From CAILLO01 sp964579735 (GTDB lineage Bacteria > Bacillota > Clostridia > Saccharofermentanales > UBA5734), in contig CAZOHH010000029.1 in the NCBI GenBank assembly GCA_964579735.1, forward strand, positions 1 through 28,891: DNA of 28,891 nucleotides, written 5' to 3'. The translations under genes and the position numbers were made by a program. Positions 20,904 to 28,891 of this stretch are shown here, in pieces (the stretch's first letter is position 1; every line of letters starts with the position of its first letter). Below the pieces are notes generated by a model, which saw only the letters and a list, made by a program, of their open reading frames with translations, made no database searches and had not been told where the DNA came from.

Positions 20904-22712
20904 TCAGTCCTCCCGTCCGGAAAGACCGGCCTGGGTCCGGTACATGTCGGCATAGAGCCCATCGAGGGCGAGGAGCGTATCGTGGGTGCCGCGCTCGGCG
21001 ACCTCCCCGTCCTGCAGGACGAGGATCAGGTCGGCCCGGCAGACCGAGGAGATGCGGTTGGCCACGACGAAGACGGTCCGGTCGCCGTATTCCGCCTCGA
21101 GGGCGTCCTGGATATAGGCTTCGGTCTCCATGTCGACGGCGGACGTGGTGTCGTCCAGCACGAGGATGCGCGGGTCGGTGGCCAGGGCGCGGGCCAGGGA
21201 GATGCGCTGGCGCTGGCCGCCCGACAGGCCCACGCCGCGCTCTCCGATGATGGTGTCGTAGCTCTCCGGCGTTCGCCGGATGAAGCCGTCGGCGTCGGCC
21301 GCTCGTGCGGCGCGCAGGACCGTCTCCTCGGGCGCGTCCGGGACGCCGAACGCGACGTTGCCCTCGATGGTGTCGGAGAAAAGGAACACATCCTGCATGA
21401 CGACGCCGACGGCGCGCCGCAGGACAGCGAGGTCGCAGGAGCGCACGTCGTGGCCGTCGATCCGAACCGTACCGGCCGTCGGGTCCCGGAAGCGCGACAG
21501 GAGGTGGACCAGCGAGGTCTTGCCCGAGCCGGTGGCCCCGAGGATGCCGATGGTCCAGCCCGCTTCCGCCTCGAAGGTGACGTGGCTCAGGGCCTTGGGC
21601 GGCTCCTGGCCTTCGCATTCCCCGTAGGCGAACGAGACGTCGCGGAACTCGACCCGGCCGACGACCGGTCCTTGCCAGGCGGCCTTTTCGGGCGAGGCGA
21701 TTCTGGGTTTGATCATGAGCAGTTCCAGGATCTTGTCCGCGGAGGCGGCGAAGCGCTGGACCTCGTTCATGAGCCAGCCCGCCATGCGCATGGGGTTGCT
21801 GAGGACGTAGAGCAGGCCGCTGAACGTCACGAGCCCGCCGAGGGTCAGCTGGTCCAGCATGATGAGCCAGCCGCCGATGAACAGCACCGGTACCATGAGG
21901 AACCCCGAGAGACCTTCGAGCCAGGGCATGTATCTTATCCAGATCGTGGCGCTGCGGACGTTGACCTCCCGGTAGGCCTCGTTCTCGACCTCGAAGCGCG
22001 CGGTCTCGTGCACCTGGCGCGCGAAAGCGCGGACGACGCGGTGGCCGCCGATGTTCTGCTGCACCGTGGTGTTCAGCTTCGCGAACTGGCCGCGCACCTC
22101 GGACCAGACCGGGCGGATTTCCTTGCCGAGGCGGTAGGTCAGCCAGCCGATCATCGGGCTGAAGACCGCGGCGGCCAGGGCCAGGATCCAGTTCAGGCTG
22201 AACAGGTAGACCGTTCCGACCACGAACAGCGTCACGTATTCGATGCTGGCGTAGACGGTGTAGGCGATGAAGTGGCGGACCATGTCCATGTCGCCGGTGG
22301 CGCGGGCCATGATGTCGCCCGTATCGGCGGAGTCGTAATACGAGCCGTCGAGGTCCTGAAGGTGCCGGTACATCCCGGTCCGCAGCCTCAGGATCGTGTC
22401 CTGGGAGGAGATCTCGAAGAAGTAGCGGTAGAGGACGCCGCCCAATGCGCGCGCCAGAGGCACTCCGACGAGGAGCCCGAGGTAGAGCGGAAGACGCTCC
22501 ACGTGGCCGCCGCGCAGCACCTAGTCCACCAGCCGGCCCGCGATGATGGCGGGGACCATGGAAGTCGCGATCGACAGGAGGTCCATGGCGATTCCGAAGA
22601 CATACCGGGGGCGGTTGGGGCCCAGGATGGCCCAGAACCACCGGAAGGGATGCCCGAAGTATTTCCCCGTCGTCTCGTGCGTGATGCCTTCGACCGGTTC
22701 TACCCGTTTCAT
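20904..22712 (-). pseudogene. ABC exporter half-transporter interrupted by an in-frame TAG at codon 64
   Basis: From the ATG at 22712, which overlaps the rlmH stop as ATGA, one frame runs 602 codons to a TGA at 20904, broken only by TAG at 22521-22523. The 63 residues before it (MKRVEPVEG to AIIAGRLVD) are the tail and first membrane helix of an exporter. The rest continues the same fold without a gap to the nucleotide-binding domain: GATGSGKT, LSGGQRQ, ILVLDDTT and VANRISS. The Walker B glutamate is Asp and the switch histidine is Asn, as expected for the degenerate half of a heterodimer. A GTG directly abuts the TAG and could allow restart of a 538-residue product. A nonsense mutation, a base-call error or restart are all possible; wholesale recoding is not, since six or more genes here end in TAG. 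Confidence 0.75.
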
Positions 22713-23173
22713 TTGTGGTACTTCTCCCCTGCTCTGATCTTGAATGCCCGATAACACTGCTCCAACAGGATCAGTCTGGCCATGGCATGCGTGAACGTCA
22801 TCCCCGACAACGAGATGCGCTCGTCGGCACGCGCCAGAGCCTCGTCCGCCAGTCCGTTCGAACCGCCGAGGAGGAAGACCGTCTCCGCCCCGCCCCTGTC
22901 CATCCAGCTCTCCAGCTTCCTGGCGAAACCGGGCGAGTCACAGGCGGCGCCCGCCGGGTCCAGCGCGACCACGAAAGCATCCGGACGGATCCGCGCGAGC
23001 ATGCGCTTGCCCTCGGCCGTCCTGGCCTTTTCGACCGTCAGCGATTCAGGTGCGTCGTCCACCTCGACCACGGATACCGTGCAGAACCGGGAGAGCCGCT
23101 TCGCGTACTCTTCGATCCCGTCACGGACCCATATATCGCGGATCTTCCCGACCGCCACCACCGTCAGCTTCAT
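22709..23173 (-). CDS. rlmH: 23S rRNA (pseudouridine1915-N3)-methyltransferase RlmH
   Basis: RlmH is a SPOUT-class enzyme that methylates pseudouridine 1915 in helix 69 of 23S rRNA on the assembled ribosome. The start is the ATG at 23173 (MKLTVVAVGK), matching the family; an in-frame GTG at 23182 is less likely. The 154-residue length is typical. The SAM-binding knot shows FLLGGSNGLADEAL, and the C-terminus has HAMARLILLEQCYRAF ending in YHK, with the conserved tyrosine and histidine. The stop is TGA, overlapping the next start by 4 nt. rlmH closes the walRK locus in many Bacillota, near the origin. Confidence 0.95.
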   Translation of the reverse strand: MKLTVVAVGKIRDIWVRDGIEEYAKRLSRFCTVSVVEVDDAPESLTVEKARTAEGKRMLARIRPDAFVVALDPAGAACDSPGFARKLESWMDRGGAETVFLLGGSNGLADEALARADERISLSGMTFTHAMARLILLEQCYRAFKIRAGEKYHK

Positions 23174-23188
23174 TCGCCCCACCCCGCC

Positions 23189-23980
23189 CTACAGTTCATG
23201 GATATCGCCAGGTTCGCTCCGCGGGGCGACGGCCAGGTCGAAGTCCACGCCTACCTTCGCGCCCCCCGCGTCGAGGACGGAGACGACGGTCTGGTAGGCG
23301 AGTTCGGGGAAGTTGTTCTCGTGACTCAGGTGGCCCAGGACGAAGCGCTCCGTGCCGTTGTCCAGCAGGAATCGGACCGCGGCACCGCAATCCTCGTTGG
23401 ATAGATGCCCGTGGGGGCCGAGGATGCGTTGCTTCAAAGGCCAGGGGTATCGTCCTGCGCGAAGCAGCTGCACGTCGTGATTGGCTTCGAGGAAGACGAG
23501 GTCGCTGCCTGCGACCCGTGCCAGCAAGGCATCGGGGACGTGCCCCACGTCGGTGAAGACGGCGATACGGGAGCCTTCGGTTTCCACGGCATACCCCGCG
23601 CACTCCACGGCATCGTGGGGGACGGCGAAGCTCGTGAAGGAGAGGTCCTTGACCGTCGCGGACGCACCGGTCGGCAATACCCGCAGAAGATCCTCGTCGA
23701 TGAGTCCGAGGGTCGACCGCAAGGCCTTGAGCGTCGGCGCGTTGGCATAGACGGGAATGCGGTAGCGGCGCACCAGCACATCGAGCGCCGTGGTGTGGTC
23801 GCAGTGCTCGTGGGTCAAGAGAATCGCATCGATGCAGCGGAGGTCCTCTCCGATCCGTTTCAGGGCGTTCTCGATGGTCCTCGCGTTCTTACCCGCGTCG
23901 ACCAGGATCTTCGCTCCTCCACCGGAGATCAGGACCGAGTTCCCGCTGCTCCCGCTGAAGAGGGAGCAGAGGCGAGCCAT
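23189..23980 (-). CDS. walJ: Metallo-beta-lactamase-fold hydrolase WalJ (YycJ)
   Basis: The 263-residue protein carries the metal-binding motif THEHCDH (HxHxDH), a later FTDVGH aspartate and C-terminal LGHLSHENN histidines, as in the YycJ/VicX family. This family accompanies WalRK in Bacillota and has been linked to coordination of cell division with replication; its exact substrate is unsettled, and nuclease activity has been proposed for relatives. The ATG at 23980 shares its A with the murA stop (TGATG), so translation is coupled. The stop is 15 nt before rlmH. There is no signal peptide, so it is cytoplasmic. Confidence 0.9.
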   Translation of the reverse strand: MARLCSLFSGSSGNSVLISGGGAKILVDAGKNARTIENALKRIGEDLRCIDAILLTHEHCDHTTALDVLVRRYRIPVYANAPTLKALRSTLGLIDEDLLRVLPTGASATVKDLSFTSFAVPHDAVECAGYAVETEGSRIAVFTDVGHVPDALLARVAGSDLVFLEANHDVQLLRAGRYPWPLKQRILGPHGHLSNEDCGAAVRFLLDNGTERFVLGHLSHENNFPELAYQTVVSVLDAGGAKVGVDFDLAVAPRSEPGDIHEL

Positions 23981-25239
23981 CAGGGTTCCACCCTCGTGAT
24001 GTCCGCACCCAGGGCCCGGAGTTTGCCGACGAGATTCTCGTAGCCGCGTTCGATGATGCGGACTTCGCAGACCTCCGTCGTGCCCTCGGCGACCAGTCCG
24101 GCGAGGACCATGGCGGCTCCGGCGCGCAGATCGTGCGCCGTCACCTTCGCCCCGGTCAGCTGGACAGGGCCTTCCACGATCGCGATGTGACCCGCGGCCG
24201 TGATGTCGGCCCCCATCATCTTGAGATCATCGACGAACTGGAACCGGTTCTCCCAGACGTTCTCGTTCATCCGGCTCACGCCGTCGCACAGGCAGAGCAG
24301 CACCGTGGTCTGCGCCTGCAGGTCCGTGGGAAATCCCGGGTAGGGCATGGTCTTGACGTTCGTGGCGTTGCGTTCACCGCCGGGAAGGATGCGGATCCAG
24401 TCCTCGCCTTCCTCCTGCAGGACGCCCATCTCGCTCATCTTCGCGGTCAGCGGCTCCATGTGCTTGGGAATGACGTTGCGCACCGTGACGTCCCCGCGGC
24501 AGGCGGCGGCGGCGATCATGTAGGTGCCGGCCTCGATCTGGTCGGGAATCACGGAATAGGTGCAGTTTCCGGGCAGGACCGGGACGCCGGTGATCTTGAT
24601 CACGTCGGTGCCGGCGCCCTTGACGTTGGCTCCCATGGTGTTGAGGAAGTTCGCGACGTCGACGATGTGAGGCTCGCGCGCCGCATTCTCGATCACGGTC
24701 ACGCCCTCGGCCTTGACGGCGGCGATCATGAGATTGATCGTGGCGCCGACGCTGACGACGTCGAGGAAGATGTGCTCTCCGCAGAGTCGCTCGGCCTCGA
24801 CGAGAATCTTGCCATATTCGATCGTGACCTTCCCACCCATGGCTTCGAACCCCTTGATATGCTGGTCGATGGGGCGCGTGCCGAAATCGCAGCCGCCGGG
24901 CATGAACAGGGTCGCACGGCGATAACGGCCGAGCAGGGCCCCCATGAGGTAATACGAAGCGCGGATGCTGCGGGCCTTCTCATGCGTGGCCTCGCTCGTG
25001 GTGATGGAGCGCGGGTCGATGTCGACGGAACCGTCCGGAGCGACGCGGATCTCCGCGCCAAGCGACCGGCAGATCTCCAGCAGGATGTTGACGTCGGCGA
25101 TGTCGGGCAGGTTCTCGATCCGGCAGGGGCCGTCGAGCAGCATGGCCGCGGGGATGATGCCCAGCGCGGCGTTCTTGGATCCGCTGATATTGACTTCGCC
25201 CTTGAGCGGGCGGCCTCCTCGGATGACGTAGCTGGCCAA
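23980..25239 (-). CDS. murA: UDP-N-acetylglucosamine 1-carboxyvinyltransferase
   Basis: MurA transfers enolpyruvate from phosphoenolpyruvate to UDP-GlcNAc, the first committed step of peptidoglycan synthesis, using the product of GlmU encoded nearby. The 419 residues include SGSKNAAL with K22, the loop PGGCDFGTRPID with catalytic C117 (the residue alkylated by fosfomycin), and PGFPTDLQAQ with the catalytic aspartate. Cysteine at 117 predicts fosfomycin sensitivity of the enzyme. The start is TTG at 25239, with AAAGGGG 6 nt upstream and only 3 nt after the walK stop. The stop is TGA. Its place between walK and walJ, where Bacillus has walH-walI, is notable. Bacillota often have two murA genes; which paralogue this is cannot be told. 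Confidence 0.95.
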   Translation of the reverse strand: MASYVIRGGRPLKGEVNISGSKNAALGIIPAAMLLDGPCRIENLPDIADVNILLEICRSLGAEIRVAPDGSVDIDPRSITTSEATHEKARSIRASYYLMGALLGRYRRATLFMPGGCDFGTRPIDQHIKGFEAMGGKVTIEYGKILVEAERLCGEHIFLDVVSVGATINLMIAAVKAEGVTVIENAAREPHIVDVANFLNTMGANVKGAGTDVIKITGVPVLPGNCTYSVIPDQIEAGTYMIAAAACRGDVTVRNVIPKHMEPLTAKMSEMGVLQEEGEDWIRILPGGERNATNVKTMPYPGFPTDLQAQTTVLLCLCDGVSRMNENVWENRFQFVDDLKMMGADITAAGHIAIVEGPVQLTGAKVTAHDLRAGAAMVLAGLVAEGTTEVCEVRIIERGYENLVGKLRALGADITRVEP

Positions 25240-25242
25240 TTC

Positions 25243-26736
25243 CTACCCCTTTCCTTCCGCGAGACCGACGCTTCCGGCCTCCGGATCCCCGTCGCCGTCC
25301 TCGCAGGACGTTCCATGGACGGCGTTGGCAATCACCTTGCCCGCCGTCTCCCCATCGATTCGCGACAGGTCCTTGGTTCCCTTCGGGACGATTCCGCAAT
25401 CGAGGGCACGCGAAGTCAGTTCGGCGAGTGCAGCCCGTTGGAGGGGCGTCGTCGCTTCGCCGCCCTTGCGGACGACCTCGAGGATATCCTTGAATACGCT
25501 TCCTGCGATTGGAATGCGGAGAACCGCGTTGGTTCCCTTCCCGAGCACGCTGGTCACTTCGATGCTGCCACCGTGGAGCTCGGCTAGTTCCCGTGCGATG
25601 GACAACCCGAGCCCAGTTCCTCCGAACATCCGAGACCCGGTCATGTCGACGCGGTAGAACCGGTCGAAGATCCGCGGCAGGTGCTCCTTGTCGATGCCGA
25701 CGCCCGTGTCCGACACCTTGACGTACACGTCGTTCATCAGCAGCCCGACGTAGACCGTCACGCTGCCGCCCTTCTCCGTGTATTTGATGGCGTTGGAGAC
25801 CAGGTTGGTCACGATGCGTTCCACGGACCAGCGGTCGACGAAGACGGCCTGCAGCCTGGCCACCGTATAGCAGGCCAGCGTGATGTCCTTCTCGGAAGCC
25901 GCTACCTGAAGACGCTCCACCGTCGCCCGGACGGCGGGGCCGATATCCAGCTGGGCCATGGGCCGGCGAATGTTCTTGCTGTCGAGGCTCGAAAGGAGCA
26001 GCAGGTCCTCGACCAGCCGTTCCATGCGGAGGGAGTCCTCATGGATGCGCCAGACATCGTTCCGGACACCGTCCTTGTCCTTCTCCGCGATACCCCAGTC
26101 GAGCAGGGACTCGGAGTAGGTCTTGATCGTGGTCAACGGGGTCTTCAGCTCGTGGGACACGTTGGCCACGAATTCCTTGCGCTTCTTCTCCTCGCGCTCG
26201 GCTTCGGTGATGTCCTGCAGGACGGCGATGGTGCCGGCCTTCCGGTCTCGATCGATGCGCGCCTCCTTGACCCGGATACGGACCTGGCGCTCACCGATAT
26301 GCGCGACTGCGCTTCCGCCGGTGGTGCCGAGGAGTAGGCCTGCCCGAAGTCCGTTGGCGTCGCCGAAGCGCGCCAGGAAGTCCTCGAGGTCCTCGGGAGC
26401 ATGCTTCAGGCCGAGGATCTTCAGGGCGGCCGGGTTCGAGTTGACGAGCCGGCCATCGCTGGAGTAGGCGAGGATACCGATGTCGAGGTCCGCGAGAATC
26501 GCGTCGGACTTCTGACGCTCTTCGAGGAATTCATGCAACGTGGATTCCACGCGCCGGTCGTTTCGGCGTCGGGTGGTGCGGTGGCGAAGCCAGGAGAACA
26601 CCAACGCAAGCAGGACCCCTATGAGGAACCCGAAGAGAATGTAGAGCAATCCGACCTCCACGCCGATCCAGCGGGAGAGGTCGGCCAAGGCGCCGGTCAC
26701 GGCGGACTTCCAGTTGTCAGGGAACCACTGCCCCAC
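25243..26736 (-). CDS. walK: Sensor histidine kinase WalK (short form)
   Basis: The 497-residue kinase phosphorylates WalR. A single hydrophobic segment (about 29-48) follows a short N-terminus, so there is no extracellular loop and no clear HAMP domain. This resembles the VicK form of streptococci rather than Bacillus WalK. A PAS domain (about 75-180) precedes the HisKA motif FVANVSHELKTPLTTIK with the phospho-acceptor histidine. The HATPase domain has NLVSNAIKYTEKGG, DTGVGI, FDRFYR and GGTGLGLSI. The C-terminal extension after the ATPase (about 420-497) has no recognised motif. The start is GTG at 26736 with a weak ribosome site and is provisional. The stop is TAG, 3 nt from murA. Confidence 0.92.
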   Translation of the reverse strand: MGQWFPDNWKSAVTGALADLSRWIGVEVGLLYILFGFLIGVLLALVFSWLRHRTTRRRNDRRVESTLHEFLEERQKSDAILADLDIGILAYSSDGRLVNSNPAALKILGLKHAPEDLEDFLARFGDANGLRAGLLLGTTGGSAVAHIGERQVRIRVKEARIDRDRKAGTIAVLQDITEAEREEKKRKEFVANVSHELKTPLTTIKTYSESLLDWGIAEKDKDGVRNDVWRIHEDSLRMERLVEDLLLLSSLDSKNIRRPMAQLDIGPAVRATVERLQVAASEKDITLACYTVARLQAVFVDRWSVERIVTNLVSNAIKYTEKGGSVTVYVGLLMNDVYVKVSDTGVGIDKEHLPRIFDRFYRVDMTGSRMFGGTGLGLSIARELAELHGGSIEVTSVLGKGTNAVLRIPIAGSVFKDILEVVRKGGEATTPLQRAALAELTSRALDCGIVPKGTKDLSRIDGETAGKVIANAVHGTSCEDGDGDPEAGSVGLAEGKG

Positions 26737-26775
26737 CTCGGGTTACGATCCTCGTTTCTCTTTCGGTCCGGCCGA

Positions 26776-27474
26776 CTACGTATGCTTCTCGAAGAAGTAT
26801 CCGACGCCGCGACGGGTCAGGATATAGCGGTAGTTCTGCTGGTCGGGTTCGAGCTTCTCCCGGGTGCGCCGCACCGTCACGTCGACCGTGCGCACGTCTC
26901 CGAAGTACTCGTATCCCCAGACCTTCTCCAGAAGGGCTTCCCGCGAGAAGACCTGTCCGGCGTGCCGGGCGAGGAATCGAACGAGTTCGAACTCGCGTAG
27001 GGTCAGCTCCACGGTGGTGCCTCCGCGCCGGACCTCATAGCGATCCGAGTCGATTTCGAGATCTCCCATCGCGAGGATGCGGCCAGGGTCGGACGGAGCG
27101 TTCTCCTGAATGGTCGTGCGCCTCAAGTGCGCCTTCACCCTTGCGAGTACTTCGCGGACGCTGAAAGGCTTGGTGATGTAGTCATCGGCCCCCAGCTCGA
27201 GGCCGAGCACCTTGTCGATCTCCTCGCTCTTCGCGGTCAGCATCAGGATCGGAACCGTGGTGTGCTGGCGCAGCTTGCGGCAGACATCGAATCCATCGAC
27301 CTTGGGGAGCATGCAATCCAGAAGGATCAGGTCCGGCTTCTGGTTGATGCCGAGGTCGATCGCCTGCTCGCCGTCGTAGGCGACCAGTGTGGCGTACCCC
27401 TCGCGTTCGAGATTGGCCTTGAGGATGTCGACGATGTTGTGTTCGTCGTCGACGATCAGGATTCGGGCGCTCAT
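26776..27474 (-). CDS. walR: Response regulator WalR (OmpR/PhoB family)
   Basis: WalR is the usually essential regulator of cell-wall hydrolase and envelope genes in Bacillota. The 232-residue protein has a receiver domain with the D9-D10 acidic pair, phospho-acceptor D53 (LILLDCMLP), T and K residues in MLTAK and YITKPFS, then a winged-helix domain (about 130-230) with LTLREFELV and VWGYEYFGDVRTVDV. The stretch SEEIDKVLGLELGADDY is characteristic of WalR/VicR. The ATG at 27474 follows GGAGGGG. walK starts 39 nt after the stop. It is first in the operon, behind its own promoter and downstream of the rRNA genes. Confidence 0.94.
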   Translation of the reverse strand: MSARILIVDDEHNIVDILKANLEREGYATLVAYDGEQAIDLGINQKPDLILLDCMLPKVDGFDVCRKLRQHTTVPILMLTAKSEEIDKVLGLELGADDYITKPFSVREVLARVKAHLRRTTIQENAPSDPGRILAMGDLEIDSDRYEVRRGGTTVELTLREFELVRFLARHAGQVFSREALLEKVWGYEYFGDVRTVDVTVRRTREKLEPDQQNYRYILTRRGVGYFFEKHT

Positions 27475-27530
27475 CCTAAGTTCCCCCTCCCTGTGTGATG
27501 CATCGGCTGATTTCTACTTGAATCGAACCA

Positions 27531-27539
27531 ATTATACCA
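27531..27539 (-). promoter_or_regulatory. Extended -10 promoter of the walR operon
   Basis: A perfect TATAAT (27531-27536) is preceded by TGG, forming an extended -10. No good -35 is found at 16-18 nt (TTCGTG at 18 nt is the best), which extended -10 promoters can tolerate. The start point would be near 27524, giving a 50-nt leader to walR. Confidence 0.6.
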
Positions 27540-27608
27540 TTCCTGTGCGCCTCGCACGAACGGCAGGATGGAATCGAGGGGGAGCGCGGAAAGGCCAGGA
27601 AATGGGAC

Positions 27609-27636
27609 AAGGCCCGGAGCTTTCGCTTCGGGCCTT
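27609..27636 (-). terminator. Hairpin after 5S rRNA, probable rRNA operon terminator
   Basis: The transcript folds as AAGGCCCG-A-AGC, loop GAAA, GCT-C-CGGGCCTT, a 12-pair stem with one A-C mismatch and a GNRA tetraloop. It begins 8 nt past the 5S end. Downstream there is no U-run, so termination may be incomplete and leave some read-through toward walR. Confidence 0.6.
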
Positions 27637-27643
27637 GATGAAA

Positions 27644-27759
27644 TCCGGCGGAGACCTATTTTCCCGGGCCGTTACCAGCCAGGTATCGTTGGCACTGGAG
27701 AGCTTAACTGCTGTGTTCGGGATGGGAACAGGTGTGGCCTCTCCGTCATATCCACCGGA
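27644..27759 (-). rRNA. rrf: 5S ribosomal RNA
   Basis: The 116-nt minus-strand RNA starts TCCGGTGG and ends CCGCCGGA, which pair as helix I. The centre has the conserved CCCATCCCGAACACAG segment of loop B/helix III and TTAAGC, followed by the GGTAACGGCCCGGG arm. Length and structure fit bacterial 5S rRNA. It follows 23S in the usual order. Ends are placed by helix pairing and may be off by a base or two. Confidence 0.93.
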
Positions 27760-27918
27760 AGTGGGGATGCATGGCCTTGCGGCATGCGCCCTCACGACCG
27801 CACAAGGAAGGGTGTTCTGAAGCGTCTTGGATCGGATTCGAGATGTAAGGTAATGGAGTCGACTCGAGGTCCGGGTGTCGCGACGCGACTCTCACGAGTG
27901 CGATCGAACACGCGAACT
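27760..27918 (-). other. 23S-5S spacer of the rRNA operon
   Basis: About 159 nt with no tRNA cloverleaf on either strand. A small hairpin, GCAT-GCC-GCAA-GGC-ATGC with one bulged base, occurs at 27769-27787 just ahead of 5S. A GTCGCG/CGCGAC repeat lies near the 23S end. These may be processing signals. Confidence 0.6.

Positions 27919-28891
<973 letters not shown>

Noticed and set aside
22521..22523. Amber recoding to an amino acid.
   Set aside because: rpsG, rpsL, rpoC, glmU, walK, the downstream ABC gene and the recombinase-like gene all end in TAG at their expected C-termini, so TAG is a working stop.
27760..27918. A tRNA in the 23S-5S spacer.
   Set aside because: No acceptor stem, anticodon arm or TTCRANY loop could be found on either strand.

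Overview
The window reads as an origin-proximal, informational segment of a GC-rich member of the Bacillota (Clostridia-like). The reasons are these. Ribosomal protein S12 carries the roughly 14-residue N-terminal insertion seen in Bacillota. A WalR/WalK two-component pair is followed by the WalJ metallo-hydrolase and RlmH. The gene order rpoB-rpoC-rpsL-rpsG-fusA-tuf is present. Base composition is clearly GC-rich throughout, and AGGAGG-type Shine-Dalgarno sites are frequent. The species cannot be named from the sequence alone. Every recognisable gene lies on the minus strand, so transcription runs from the right edge to the left edge.

Right to left, the layout is as follows. (1) The 3' third of a 23S rRNA gene, then 5S rRNA and a hairpin (27609-28891). 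(2) A tightly packed operon, walR-walK-murA-walJ-rlmH and two ABC exporter half-transporter genes (19089-27474). It joins the essential cell-wall stress regulator to the first committed enzyme of peptidoglycan synthesis. The first exporter gene has an in-frame TAG at codon 64. (3) A 154-bp gap with four same-orientation DnaA boxes, the first overlapping the -35 region of the glmU promoter, then glmU-pth (16958-18934). (4) An operon of a CNNM/CBS transporter-like protein with a repeat tail, a HAD phosphatase-Nudix fusion, and a serine-recombinase-like protein that has lost its catalytic serine (13516-16804). (5) A membrane-anchored parvulin-type foldase with a proline/threonine-rich insert (11720-13369). 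(6) rpoB-rpoC behind a strong promoter, with a second strong promoter facing it on the opposite strand inside the leader (3894-11580). (7) A terminator and new promoter, then rpsL-rpsG-fusA and, behind its own promoter, the first 128 codons of tuf.

Functionally the window combines transcription and translation machinery (RNA polymerase beta and beta', S12, S7, EF-G, EF-Tu, rRNA, RlmH, Pth) with envelope synthesis and its control (WalRK, MurA, GlmU, foldase). The four most notable signals are the DnaA-box cluster at the glmU promoter, the face-to-face promoters in the rpoB leader, the catalytically degenerate recombinase, and the amber-interrupted heterodimeric exporter. No classical mobile element, CRISPR array or phage module is visible. 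Promoter, terminator and function calls are from reading only; no database or structure search was possible.
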